Of a stretch of DNA of 64,000 bases, positions 1 through 8,108 are shown in pieces (position 1 is the stretch's first letter; the number at the start of each line of letters is the position of its first letter). The DNA lies in assembly GCF_040932485.1 (NCBI RefSeq), contig NZ_JBFRBH010000001.1, forward strand, positions 1,488,001 through 1,552,000, given 5' to 3'. A program made the position numbers and the translations under genes. This stretch comes from Gymnodinialimonas sp. 202GB13-11. GTDB taxonomy: Bacteria > Pseudomonadota > Alphaproteobacteria > Rhodobacterales > Rhodobacteraceae. The notes under the pieces were generated by a model. It was not told the origin of the DNA and searched no databases. It saw only the letters and a program-made list of their open reading frames with translations.

Positions 1-366
1 CTCAGCCTTGTTGCAGCCCAGAAGCACAGGCTTGCCGGACTTGCGCAGGATGTCGGCGAAGTATTCATCCGCCGCCGTCACACCCGCACGCGCATCGATC
101 ACGAACAGCGCCGCATCGGCCATCTCTACCGCATGTTCGGTCAGCCGCCGCATCCGCCCTTGCAGGCTATCGTCCGTCGCATCCTCAAGTCCCGCCGTGT
201 CCACCACCGTGAAGCGAAGCGGCCCTAGCCGTGCATCCCCTTCGCGCAGATCGCGCGTGACGCCGGGCTGGTCATCGACCAGCGCCAGCTTCCGGCCCAC
301 AAGCCGGTTGAACAGCGTCGATTTGCCGACATTGGGACGCCCGACAATGGCGAGGGTGAAAGACAT
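1..366 (-). CDS. der: GTPase Der (EngA), N-terminal part
   Basis: Ribosome-assembly GTPase with two tandem G domains in the full protein; only the first 122 codons are inside the window and the gene runs off the left edge. The ATG is at 366. The first G domain is plain: P-loop GRPNVGKST at residues 9-17, the G2/G3 region with DTAG, and the start of the G4 motif (NKAE) at the very edge. It follows the UPF0178 gene on the same strand after a 45-base gap and may be read from the same transcript. Family assignment is secure because the P-loop, the [11 protein letters not shown] segment and the [16 protein letters not shown] segment are all typical of Der. Confidence 0.95.
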   Translation of the reverse strand, partial: MSFTLAIVGRPNVGKSTLFNRLVGRKLALVDDQPGVTRDLREGDARLGPLRFTVVDTAGLEDATDDSLQGRMRRLTEHAVEMADAALFVIDARAGVTAADEYFADILRKSGKPVLLGCNKAE

Positions 367-411
367 TGGACTACCTCTAACAGAAGGCGCGGCTCTACGC
401 CCTTCTGTGCA

Positions 412-867
412 CTATTTCAAGCGCCGCAGCGCGGTCTCGATGGCATTGGAAAAGGCCGACCGGTCCGCTTTGCTGAACGGCTTCGCACCGCCAATCCCCT
501 GCCCGTCCAGACCTGCGCGAATATCGGCCATGATCGCACGCGTCGCCACCTGGGATCCGATGGAGTTTTTTGTGAACGCCCGGCCTTTCGGGTCCAGTAC
601 AGCTGCGCCCTTTTCAAGGCAGCGCTCCGCCAGAAGGATGTCTGCCGTGATCACCAAGGATCGCTCATGGGCAGCCTCTGCAATAAGATCATCCGCCGCA
701 TCGAACCCGTCACCTGCCATTTGCATCGAGATCAGCGGGTGCTCGGGGTGGCGCAGATATGACCCAGCCACAAGCCGCACCGCGATCCCATGGCGCCAAG
801 CAGCCTTGTAGATTTCCTCCTTCACCGGGCAGGCATCGGCATCGACGAGGATCAGGGGCTCAGCCAA
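412..867 (-). CDS. UPF0178 (YaiI/YqxD, DUF188) family protein
   Basis: A 151-residue protein of the widespread YaiI/YqxD family, a small PIN-like fold of unproven function. The N-terminal LVDADACPVK block, the central VITADILLAERC block and the LDPKGRAFT segment are the family signatures, and the length matches the family. The start is TTG at 867. It is preceded, six bases upstream, by a clean GGAGG on the coding strand, and no in-frame ATG gives a complete N-terminus. The gene overlaps the end of the upstream mutarotase-like gene by eight bases, so the two are probably translationally coupled. Cellular role unknown; nuclease activity has been suggested only from the fold. Confidence 0.9.
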   Translation of the reverse strand: MAEPLILVDADACPVKEEIYKAAWRHGIAVRLVAGSYLRHPEHPLISMQMAGDGFDAADDLIAEAAHERSLVITADILLAERCLEKGAAVLDPKGRAFTKNSIGSQVATRAIMADIRAGLDGQGIGGAKPFSKADRSAFSNAIETALRRLK

Positions 868-1903
868 AGTGACCCTCCGGGAATGGCAAGGAGATCTCAG
901 CGCCGGAGGCTTCTCGCAAGGTCAACGTACCCTTCTTCAACGTCACCGCCTCTACCTCCGTCCAACCCGGCGGGCGCGGCAAAGATACCATCGCGTGCCG
1001 GATCGTGTGCAATTCTCCCAAAGGCAGCGTTGTGGGTACGTCCATCGACGTCAGCACGTTTTCTGCCATTGCGGCCGCCAGCCCCTGCCCGCCCATGGCG
1101 CGCCCATCTTCGATCCCCAGAACGCCGGTATGGCGGCTGTTCCAAGGCGGAAAGTCCCGCGCACCGTTGGAAATCCACAGCATCGTCACAGGCATCATGA
1201 CCGGGTCCTTCAGGACCAACAGCATGTCATCCTCGGCATTGCGCATAACGCAGGTCCAGCCGAGCGTGTTCTCGCGGGACTCTACCAAGGTGCAGAAATC
1301 CTCCACCAGATGACCGGCCGGATAGGTCCGCCCGTCCCATTGGCCACCACCTTCCAACTCAAGATGAAGATCGCCGCGCAATTGGCTCAATTGCCAGTAG
1401 TTGAACCCGTCATGTTGAGGCGCAGGATCGGTCAACGCCGCGCGCTTCTTGCTGAAAGAGACGCGCCCGCCCTCTTCCATCCGCACCATCGGATGGTGGG
1501 CGAAGGTCACATCGCCGCGCCCCTTGTCGATGACATGCCGTTGCAAAAGGCACTCGCCCACAACCTGAATTTCCTTGGCAACGACAGCATCGTTCAGTTT
1601 CGTCAGGCCATTGGCAAAGACACCCTTATTGCCCTCTGTGCTCAGGATCACCCAAGGGTCATTCGCCGTAGGTCCATGGATGGGATGACCATGCACATCA
1701 TCGCGTCCAAACGGCATGCAGAAAAAATCTCCCGCCAGCCGTTTGTCGACATCTGCTACGTTCGGGTCGGACTGCACCGCCTCTTCATCCCGCCAAGGGG
1801 CAACGTGCAAGGGCGAACGCCCGCCCACCGTCCAGACAGGGATATTGCCTGCCTCCATATCGAAGACGGCATGGGCATCGCCGTGTTTAAGATCGACTCT
1901 CAT
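860..1903 (-). CDS. Galactose-mutarotase-fold protein (aldose 1-epimerase-like)
   Basis: A 347-residue cytoplasmic protein without signal peptide. It resembles proteins with the aldose-1-epimerase beta-sandwich: an N-terminal WTVGGRSPLHVAPW segment, a FFCMPFG stretch, a HGHPIHG histidine pair near residue 80, and a late SRHTGVLGIED segment. The true start is the ATG at 1903, overlapping the TGA of the upstream aldolase as ATGA; longer readings extend into the aldolase gene and are not credible. The coupling with an HpcH/HpaI aldolase suggests a shared sugar-acid or keto-acid pathway, but this is inference. I do not know a specific substrate. A sugar-binding non-catalytic role is also possible. 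Confidence 0.65.
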   Translation of the reverse strand: MRVDLKHGDAHAVFDMEAGNIPVWTVGGRSPLHVAPWRDEEAVQSDPNVADVDKRLAGDFFCMPFGRDDVHGHPIHGPTANDPWVILSTEGNKGVFANGLTKLNDAVVAKEIQVVGECLLQRHVIDKGRGDVTFAHHPMVRMEEGGRVSFSKKRAALTDPAPQHDGFNYWQLSQLRGDLHLELEGGGQWDGRTYPAGHLVEDFCTLVESRENTLGWTCVMRNAEDDMLLVLKDPVMMPVTMLWISNGARDFPPWNSRHTGVLGIEDGRAMGGQGLAAAMAENVLTSMDVPTTLPLGELHTIRHAMVSLPRPPGWTEVEAVTLKKGTLTLREASGAEISLPFPEGHFG

Positions 1904-2649
1904 CCTTCGGCCAGCTCCGACAAGGCGCTTTGCAACAGGGAGGCGTCCGATCCGCAGCCAAGGAACGTGACCCCCAACTCGATCATTCGCGCTTCGGCCT
2001 CTGCCCCGGCAACAATGATACCCGCCGCCCTGCCACCATTGCAGATCGTCTTGATGCCGTCGGCCACCGTGTCCCAAAGCTCTGGATTCGACAGGTCATC
2101 GCGGTAGCCCATATCGGCGCCCAAATCTGCGGGGCCGATGAACACCCCGTCGACACCGTCTACTGCTGTAATCGCCTTCAACGCCTCCATTGCAGCGCGG
2201 CTTTCGGCCTGCACCAGAATGCAAATGTCGTCATTGGCGTGGGCAGCATAACCCTCGATCCCGCCAAAACGCCCCGCACGAGCCACCATAGCTCCCATGC
2301 CACGCACGCCTTCGGGCGGATAGCGGCAGGCACGCACAACGGCGGCGACCTCCTCGGCGGAGTTCACCATCGGCACCAGAAGCGTCTTCACGCCCAGATC
2401 CAACGCCTGTTTGATGATCCAGTCTTCCGCGACCGGGACTCGGACCACAGCCTCGGTGTCAGTACCCTCAAGCGCGATCAATTGGTCCCGTATGCCCGCC
2501 GGATCCCACGGTCCATGCTCCCCGTCGATCAGGCACCAGTCGAACCCGGCCTGCCCGGCCATTTCTGCCGTCACCGCGCCCGGCAGGTTCAGCCACAGGC
2601 CGCGCTGCAACCGCCCCTCCGCTAATGCCGCTTTCAACCGATTTCCCAA
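1900..2649 (-). CDS. HpcH/HpaI family aldolase
   Basis: Class II pyruvate-dependent aldolase of the HpcH/HpaI family, 249 residues, which cleaves or condenses 4-hydroxy-2-oxo acids using a divalent metal. Family marks are the N-terminal GLWLNLPG segment, the WCLIDGEHGPWD block with the catalytic His, the metal-binding Glu in ILVQAESRAAMEA, and the VFIGPADLGADMGY block carrying the metal-binding Asp. The start is TTG at 2649 with a GGGGGA purine run seven bases upstream; the nearby ATG is out of frame. It heads a minus-strand run with the mutarotase-like gene and is divergent from livK, with 180 bases between them. Physiological substrate not determined from sequence. Confidence 0.9.
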   Translation of the reverse strand: MGNRLKAALAEGRLQRGLWLNLPGAVTAEMAGQAGFDWCLIDGEHGPWDPAGIRDQLIALEGTDTEAVVRVPVAEDWIIKQALDLGVKTLLVPMVNSAEEVAAVVRACRYPPEGVRGMGAMVARAGRFGGIEGYAAHANDDICILVQAESRAAMEALKAITAVDGVDGVFIGPADLGADMGYRDDLSNPELWDTVADGIKTICNGGRAAGIIVAGAEAEARMIELGVTFLGCGSDASLLQSALSELAEG

Positions 2650-2829
2650 GGCATGTCCCCCACTTTATTCCAGCGCAAAACTCGCCGCCCTTCCGCCACT
2701 TGTCCACCCGTTATCGCGGCTTGTCACCCGGCCAACACCTTGCAAGACGACCCCTTTTACTTTGCGGGCGTGAAAGCTAATCTCCCCTCCATCAAGGGCG
2801 ATGAACGCCCATCCACAGGGAGAATATTG

Positions 2830-4026
2830 ATGAAGAAGTTTTTGCTGGCATCCGCCGCATCCATGGCGCTGACCGGTGCTGCAGCCGCTGATGGCCACCA
2901 GGGTGACGTGACCCTCGGTGTGATCCTCGGCTTCACGGGCCCCATCGAATCGATCACGCCAGCCATGGGCGACGGCGCAGAGCTTGCGATGGCCGAAGTC
3001 ACCGAGTCCGGCGCACTTTTCGATGGCGCAGCCGTCACGTCCGTGCGCGCGGACTCCACCTGCGTTGACTCTTCGGCAGCACAAGCCGCGGCTGAACGCT
3101 TGATCACGTCGGACGGCGTGCACGGCATTGTCGGCGCGGATTGCTCCGGTGTGACCGGCTCCATCCTGGCCAACGTCGCTGTGCCAAACGGCATGGTAAT
3201 GATCTCGCCCTCCGCCACGTCGCCGGGCCTCTCGACCGCTGAAGACAACGGCCTGTTCTTCCGCACCGCACCGTCTGACGCGCGTCAGGGTGTTGTGATG
3301 GCTGAAATCATCATGGAACGTGGCATCGACACCGTCGCCGTCACCTACACCAACAACGATTATGGTCAGGGCCTCGCAGACGCCTTTACCGCCGCCTTTG
3401 AAGAGGCCGGTGGCACCGTGACGCTCTCCGCCGCCCATGAAGACGGACGCGCGGACTATTCCGCTGAAGTCGGCGCACTGGCCTCGGCCGGTGGTCAGGC
3501 GCTTGTCGTGGCGGGCTATGTCGACCAAGGCGGTTCTGGCGTGATCCAGGCAGCACTCGACACCGGCGCGTTTGACACGTTCGTCTTCCCGGACGGCATG
3601 GTCTCTCAGGCACTCGTCGACAACTTCGGCTCCGACATCGACGGCTCCTTCGGCCAGAACCCCGGCACCGACAGCGAAGGCGCAGGCCTCTTCCAGGCGA
3701 TGGCTGAAGAAGCTGGCTTCGATGGCACCTCGCCCTTCTCGGCGGAAAGCTATGACGCAGCAGCGCTGATCATGCTCGCCATGGCAGCTTCCGGTTCGCG
3801 CAATGCCGCCGACTACATGGGCGAAGTCATGAACGTGGCCAACGCACCGGGCACCGAGATCCTGCCGGGTCAGCTTGGCATGGCGCTTGAGATGATCGCC
3901 AACGGCGAAGACGTGGACTACGTCGGCGCGTCGGCAGTGGAGCTCATCGGTGCAGGCGAATCCGCCGGCAACTACCGTGAGATCGAAATCGTCGATGGTG
4001 AGCTTTCGGTCGCTGGCTACCGCTGA
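2830..4026 (+). CDS. livK: Branched-chain amino acid ABC transporter, substrate-binding protein
   Basis: Periplasmic binding protein of the Leu/Ile/Val (Peripla_BP_6) family, 398 residues. A Sec signal peptide occupies about residues 1-20 (KKF, hydrophobic core, AAAADGH cleavage region). The mature protein opens with VTLGVILGFTGP and has the typical SSAAQAAAERLI and VAVTYTNNDYGQGLADAF segments. The ATG at 2830 follows GGGAGAA; the longer open frame from 2653 is non-coding upstream sequence. It is the first gene of the liv operon and is followed by an intrinsic terminator, which would let the binding protein be made in excess of the membrane subunits. Substrate could be other amino acids or amides; family specificity is broad. 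Confidence 0.92.
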   Translation: MKKFLLASAASMALTGAAAADGHQGDVTLGVILGFTGPIESITPAMGDGAELAMAEVTESGALFDGAAVTSVRADSTCVDSSAAQAAAERLITSDGVHGIVGADCSGVTGSILANVAVPNGMVMISPSATSPGLSTAEDNGLFFRTAPSDARQGVVMAEIIMERGIDTVAVTYTNNDYGQGLADAFTAAFEEAGGTVTLSAAHEDGRADYSAEVGALASAGGQALVVAGYVDQGGSGVIQAALDTGAFDTFVFPDGMVSQALVDNFGSDIDGSFGQNPGTDSEGAGLFQAMAEEAGFDGTSPFSAESYDAAALIMLAMAASGSRNAADYMGEVMNVANAPGTEILPGQLGMALEMIANGEDVDYVGASAVELIGAGESAGNYREIEIVDGELSVAGYR

Positions 4027-4048
4027 TCGTTTGATCATTGAACATTCA

Positions 4049-4080
4049 AACAGCCCGGTGATATCGCCGGGCTGTTTTTC
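4049..4080 (+). terminator. Intrinsic terminator or attenuator after livK
   Basis: Ten-base-pair stem AACAGCCCGG / CCGGGCTGTT with an eight-base loop, followed by a T run. It lies between livK and livG, which share direction and are only 75 bases apart, so partial read-through is expected. Confidence 0.85.
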
Positions 4081-4101
4081 TACCGAAAGGGCACGCGCCT
4101 C

Positions 4102-4893
4102 ATGATCGAAGTCCACGACCTACACAAACACTTCGGCGGCTTCCATGCCGTGGATGGCGCAAGCCTGAAAATTGAGACCGGCTCAATCACCGGCCTGATC
4201 GGCCCCAATGGCGCAGGAAAAACCACGCTTTTCAATGTGATCGCAGGCGTTCTTGAACCAACATCCGGGCGCGTTCACATGGACGGCGAGGACATTACCG
4301 GCCTGCCGCCACACAAGCTGTTCGGCAAGGGTCTGCTGCGCACCTTCCAGATCGCGCATGAGTTCAGCTCCATGACGTGCCGCGAAAACCTTATGATGGT
4401 GCCTGAAGGTCAGACCGGCGAAAGCCTGTGGAACACGTGGTTTGGCCGCAAGCGGATCGCTGATGAAGAGCGCGCGCTCCGGGCGAAGGCCGACGAGGTT
4501 CTTGAATTCCTCACCATCACACACCTCGCGGACCACCCCGCGGGTGCCGTCTCAGGCGGTCAGAAAAAGCTTCTGGAACTTGGCCGCACTATGATGGTTG
4601 ACGCCAAGATCGTCTTTCTTGATGAGGTTGGTGCAGGCGTGAACCGCACCCTTCTCAACACGATCGGCGACACAATCCTGCGCCTGAACAAGGAACGGAA
4701 CTACACCTTCTGCGTGATCGAGCATGACATGGATTTCATCGGCAAAATCTGCGGCCCCGTGATCTGTATGGCCGAAGGCAAAGTCCTCGCCGAGGGCACG
4801 CTCGATGAAATCAAGGCCAACGAGCAAGTGATCGAGGCTTATCTGGGCACGGGCCTCAAAAACAAAGACCAACTGGAAAGCGCGCCTGCATGA
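4102..4893 (+). CDS. livG: Branched-chain amino acid ABC transporter ATPase LivG
   Basis: Cytoplasmic ATPase subunit, 263 residues. Walker A GPNGAGKTT lies near residues 34-42, the ABC signature appears as VSGGQKK, and Walker B as IVFLDEVGAG, followed by the switch His in VIEHDMDF. The insertion after the Q-loop (LLRTFQIAHEFSSMT) is typical of LivG rather than LivF. The gene sits between livK and the first of the interposed CX9C genes, whose ATG overlaps the livG stop as ATGA. The Walker B segment reads DEVGAGVN where most relatives have DEPxAGLN; the catalytic Glu is kept. Confidence 0.93.
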   Translation: MIEVHDLHKHFGGFHAVDGASLKIETGSITGLIGPNGAGKTTLFNVIAGVLEPTSGRVHMDGEDITGLPPHKLFGKGLLRTFQIAHEFSSMTCRENLMMVPEGQTGESLWNTWFGRKRIADEERALRAKADEVLEFLTITHLADHPAGAVSGGQKKLLELGRTMMVDAKIVFLDEVGAGVNRTLLNTIGDTILRLNKERNYTFCVIEHDMDFIGKICGPVICMAEGKVLAEGTLDEIKANEQVIEAYLGTGLKNKDQLESAPA

Positions 4894-5405
4894 TCAAGGC
4901 GGGCATGGTCTTGGCCACAGCGGTACTCGGTGCCCCTGCACTGGCCGAAGACTGCCGCTTTTTGCGCGACCCCGTCCATATCTGCGGCTCCGACCATGGC
5001 TGGTTCGAGTTCGGCCCATTCGGGCGCTATGGCAATGATGCATTTCTAACCAGGGTTGGTGGCCCCAACGCCTACATCGTGTCAGACCCGCTGGATGGCT
5101 CGGACTATACGCTCGCCACGCTTGAAGCGACCGCGTTGCGTGGGCTTCCCGCAGGCGATCCGGAAGCCAGGACAGTGCGGGTTCTCGAACGTAGTGTCGT
5201 GTCTCACCTGGGCATGGAATGGCTCACACTCGTTTATGAAAGGCGCACGTCCGAAGACGTGACCTTGCTCTTCGCCAACACCATGGCGCTGACAGAAACA
5301 CACGCGATCCAGTTGATCACCATCGAGCACGAGGTAGACGCCTACACCGACACCCACCGCGCGGATCACGCTCTGTTCGTCTCCGCCATCGCGTTAGAGC
5401 CGTAG
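4890..5405 (+). CDS. Exported CX9C protein 1 (unknown family)
   Basis: I do not recognise a named family. It is a 171-residue protein with a Sec signal peptide (residues 1-19, ending ALA) and then Cys22 and Cys32 in CX9C spacing, the only cysteines of the mature chain, so a single disulfide is likely in the periplasm. The C-terminal part (FANTMALTETHAIQLITIE) aligns by eye with the next gene (YSNSMLLMEDSVAQFVTIE), so the two are paralogs. The ATG overlaps the livG stop (ATGA) and the stop abuts the next start, which indicates tight translational coupling inside the liv operon. A periplasmic role alongside the transporter is plausible but unproven. Confidence 0.8.
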   Translation: MIKAGMVLATAVLGAPALAEDCRFLRDPVHICGSDHGWFEFGPFGRYGNDAFLTRVGGPNAYIVSDPLDGSDYTLATLEATALRGLPAGDPEARTVRVLERSVVSHLGMEWLTLVYERRTSEDVTLLFANTMALTETHAIQLITIEHEVDAYTDTHRADHALFVSAIALEP

Positions 5406-5966
5406 ATGATGAAACGCGTGCTCCCTTTTGCCCTTCTCCTCTGCGGCATTCCCGCGCTGGCGCAGGTGGCCCCAAAGGACGGCGATCTGCCGATGCCCGG
5501 CTCCGCCCCCTGCCCGTTGATTGCCGAGCCTGTCCGGTTCTGCGGCACGTCCCCGCAATTCGTCCTCACGCCCCAAGCCGACAATGCCGAGATCACCAGC
5601 TATTTCGCCACACCCCTGGGCATTCAGGCCATCGCCGTGGTTGAACCGATCGGCCGCACCAATGGGCTGACGATCGAGCGCTTGCAGGACGTGGCGCTCC
5701 AGAACCTCGCCGCAGCTTCTGGCGCACCCGTTGAAACAATCCCCGTGATCCAGCGAGGGCAGCTTATCATCGCAGGCGGTCCTCACCCGAACTTCGTCTA
5801 CCGCGGAACGGTAGATGGTGAGATGTATGTCTATTCTAACTCCATGCTGCTGATGGAGGACAGCGTTGCCCAATTCGTCACTATCGAATCTGGCGTGACC
5901 ACCTATTCCCCGCGCCACCGCTCACTTCATCTGCAATTCCTCGACCAGATGCAGGTGACCCAATGA
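5406..5966 (+). CDS. Exported CX9C protein 2 (unknown family)
   Basis: A 186-residue paralog of the preceding gene, family not recognised. Signal peptide residues 1-19 (LLLCGIPALA), a Pro-rich linker, then Cys36 and Cys46 in CX9C spacing (CPLIAEPVRFC, compared with CRFLRDPVHIC in copy 1). A shared helix-like segment follows (IERLQDVALQNL, compared with LATLEATALRGL), as does a shared C-terminal block ending in SLHLQFLDQM. The ATG-ATG start directly follows the TAG of copy 1 with no spacer. The next gene overlaps its stop by four bases. No catalytic motif is seen. Confidence 0.8.
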   Translation: MMKRVLPFALLLCGIPALAQVAPKDGDLPMPGSAPCPLIAEPVRFCGTSPQFVLTPQADNAEITSYFATPLGIQAIAVVEPIGRTNGLTIERLQDVALQNLAAASGAPVETIPVIQRGQLIIAGGPHPNFVYRGTVDGEMYVYSNSMLLMEDSVAQFVTIESGVTTYSPRHRSLHLQFLDQMQVTQ

Positions 5967-6499
5967 GCCTTCCACGCCTTTCTGCCATCGCATTCGCAAT
6001 AGTCACCACGTTGACCGCCCCCGCCGCGGCCGACTGCATCGACTGGGGCCTCGATCTTGAGGTGTGCAGCACGCCCGACATCAGTGTGGCCTACAATGAA
6101 ATCGGCTTCCCATTCGCCGAGATTCGCACGGAAACACGCCTAACGCAGGTTTTCTGGACAGTCAGCGGACCTCGCATCGAAAGCGAAACTGACCTCGAAA
6201 ACTCCTTCTGGACCGTGTGGAGCCTAGTTGGCGACCGTCTTGAAGGTAGGGGCCACCTGGACTTCAACCGTGATTACATGAGCGAAATCAACGGCCAGAC
6301 CGTCTTTCGCAACCCGTTCGTCCTCCGCCCAGAAGACAATCCAAACCACTTCTACATCCATCTCTCGGTCTTCGACGCCTTTGGTGTCCCCGCCGCCATC
6401 GAGATCATCGAACCGGTTCGCAGTAGTGATACGCAGACCACCAATGCCTTGCTTGCCCAGGCCATGCAGATGATACAACCACAAGGCACCGGCCAGTGA
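5963..6499 (+). CDS. Exported CX9C protein 3 (unknown family, divergent)
   Basis: A 178-residue exported protein with signal peptide 1-23 (ending AAA) and Cys25/Cys35, again CX9C and again the only cysteines of the mature chain. Outside the Cys pair it is much more diverged from its two upstream neighbours. It shares the position of the motif and a C-terminal segment of the form HLSVFDAFGVPAAIEIIEP that may correspond to the MALTETHAIQLITIE block. Trp-rich central part (QVFWTV, NSFWTVW). The start overlaps the upstream stop as ATGA; livF follows after 34 bases. Membership of the same family is inference from motif, position and layout. Confidence 0.75.
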   Translation: MSLPRLSAIAFAIVTTLTAPAAADCIDWGLDLEVCSTPDISVAYNEIGFPFAEIRTETRLTQVFWTVSGPRIESETDLENSFWTVWSLVGDRLEGRGHLDFNRDYMSEINGQTVFRNPFVLRPEDNPNHFYIHLSVFDAFGVPAAIEIIEPVRSSDTQTTNALLAQAMQMIQPQGTGQ

Positions 6500-6533
6500 T
6501 CCGGCGCACATGCTTACCCAAGACAGGCCAACC

Positions 6534-7274
6534 ATGACCCAAACCGCAGCCGCCACAGACACCACAACGCCCTTCCTGATAGGCGACGCCATGACCGGCG
6601 GCTATGGCTCGGGCGCGGATATCCTGCATTCCTGCACCATCGCCGTGAATCCCGGCGAGATTGCCGTCATCGTTGGCCCCAACGGCGCGGGCAAATCTAC
6701 CGCCATGAAGGCTGTCTTCGGGATGCTGAACCTGCGCGAAGGCCATGTGATGCTGGATGGAACCGATATCTCGGGCCTCACGCCGCAAGCGCGTGTTGCG
6801 GCGGGCATGGGTTTCGTGCCCCAGACCTCCAACATCTTCACGTCGATGACGGTCGAGGAGAACCTCGAAATGGGCGCTTTCATCCGCAAGGACGATTTCC
6901 GGGCCACGATGGAGCAGGTTTACGACCTCTTCCCGATCCTCCGTGAAAAGCGCAAACAGGCGGCGGGGGAGCTTTCCGGCGGCCAGCGCCAGCAAGTCGC
7001 CGTGGGCCGCGCGTTGATGACCCAGCCCAAGGTCCTGATGCTGGACGAGCCCACCGCTGGCGTTTCCCCCATCGTCATGGACGAACTCTTTGACCGCATC
7101 ATTGAGGTCTCACGCACCGGCATCCCGATCCTCATGGTGGAACAGAACGCCCGCCAGGCCCTTGAGATTGCAGATCGCGGCTATGTGCTCGTCCAAGGCC
7201 GCAACGCCTATACCGGCACCGGCAAGGAACTGCTGGCCGACCCCGAAGTGCGCAAAAGCTTCCTAGGCGGTTGA
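6534..7274 (+). CDS. livF: Branched-chain amino acid ABC transporter ATPase LivF
   Basis: Second ATPase of the liv system, about 246 residues from the ATG at 6534; an ATG-like reading from 6510 adds eight residues and is less likely. Walker A GPNGAGKST, signature LSGGQRQQ, Walker B VLMLDEPTAG and the switch segment LMVEQNARQAL are all intact and typical of LivF. The N-terminus is a little long (MTQTAAATDTTTP) before the conserved core. It separates the three CX9C genes from the nine four-cysteine genes; the first of these starts with GTG four bases after the livF stop. Confidence 0.92.
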   Translation: MTQTAAATDTTTPFLIGDAMTGGYGSGADILHSCTIAVNPGEIAVIVGPNGAGKSTAMKAVFGMLNLREGHVMLDGTDISGLTPQARVAAGMGFVPQTSNIFTSMTVEENLEMGAFIRKDDFRATMEQVYDLFPILREKRKQAAGELSGGQRQQVAVGRALMTQPKVLMLDEPTAGVSPIVMDELFDRIIEVSRTGIPILMVEQNARQALEIADRGYVLVQGRNAYTGTGKELLADPEVRKSFLGG

Positions 7275-7278
7275 TCCT

Positions 7279-7689
7279 GTGCGGGCAGCGTTATTCGGTA
7301 CACTGATGCTACTGGCCAGCCTGCCAGCCGCCGCCCAAATTCAGCCCCGAACCATGACTTGCGCCATCGACTTTGTGTGCACCGGGGTCAGCCTTGACCC
7401 GGACACGTGCGAACGTGCCGAAGGAGCGGCTAACGTCCAGATAACCACAGACTTGATCACCGTCTCCGCATTCGAAGAAACGCTGCGCTTCGACGATATC
7501 ACACCCGGAAGCCTGTCCCTCAACACGGGCATGACGGCGTCCGGCCTCGACACGTCCTCCGATCCGGCTCGCTACATGACCCTTGTGCTGTCCGATACGA
7601 CCCTTGGCGTTTTCATCAGTGACGAGCGGGCCGAAAGCGGCGAGTATTACGGCGCACGCACCTTTGCCGCCACCTGTCCTGCGCCATAG
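7279..7689 (+). CDS. Four-cysteine exported protein, array copy 1
   Basis: First of nine tandem paralogs; no named family recognised. 136 residues with signal peptide 1-19 (ASLPAAAQ region). Cys28, Cys34 and Cys44 give CX5C followed by an unusually long CX9C, and the fourth Cys is at 133, three residues from the end. The body has no catalytic motif and looks like a small beta-rich domain. GTG start at 7279, four bases after livF, so it is probably coupled to livF translation. The pattern of one N-terminal Cys cluster and one C-terminal Cys, shared by all nine copies, suggests two disulfides joining the ends of the chain. Confidence 0.78.
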   Translation: MRAALFGTLMLLASLPAAAQIQPRTMTCAIDFVCTGVSLDPDTCERAEGAANVQITTDLITVSAFEETLRFDDITPGSLSLNTGMTASGLDTSSDPARYMTLVLSDTTLGVFISDERAESGEYYGARTFAATCPAP

Positions 7690-7718
7690 CCCTCCCTTCG
7701 CTTCAAGGAGCATCGAAC

Positions 7719-8108
7719 TTGGAACAAGTCACAATCCTTCTGACCTGCACTTTCCTGACCTTTTGCGGCGGCGACGGAACCTGCACCAGCGACACACCCT
7801 TGCCGATTACGCTCGACCCCGGCGCCGACAGCGCATCGGCCCGGATCTGGGCCACGCCGGGCGCCACGGGCAGACCAACCGGCGCCGAGATCATTCCACC
7901 GCTTCCATCCAGCGCAGGCGCGCCATTGCATTTCCTAGCCCGCACACGCTCTGAAGGCGCTCTCGTACTGTCGATCAGTCGAAATCCATCCGACGACAGC
8001 ATGCGCGCCACGCTGCGCCGTCATCCTGACCGAGGCGGGAATCCAGCCGGACCCGACGCGTTCGTCTCAGAAGAAGTCCCCTGCCAACAGTCATTCGTGA
8101 GGCAGTGA
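7719..8108 (+). CDS. Four-cysteine protein, array copy 2, no clear signal peptide
   Basis: 129 residues from a TTG at 7719 that follows AAGGAG by eight bases. Cys10, Cys16, Cys22 form the CX5CX5C motif and Cys122 is the C-terminal one, so the signature is complete. Unlike its neighbours the motif begins only ten residues from the start and is itself in the hydrophobic stretch (ILLTCTFLTFC). No usable signal peptide is visible, and the upstream reading adds none. Either the start is misjudged, export has been lost, or this copy is degenerate. The C-terminal half is Arg/Pro rich and less conserved. It ends in a GTGA overlap with copy 3. Confidence 0.62.
   Translation: MEQVTILLTCTFLTFCGGDGTCTSDTPLPITLDPGADSASARIWATPGATGRPTGAEIIPPLPSSAGAPLHFLARTRSEGALVLSISRNPSDDSMRATLRRHPDRGGNPAGPDAFVSEEVPCQQSFVRQ

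Noticed and set aside
2665-4116. 483-codon open frame on the minus strand opposite livK
   Set aside because: It mirrors livK codon use, has no known motifs, no ribosome site, and covers the livK terminator; a shadow of the real gene.
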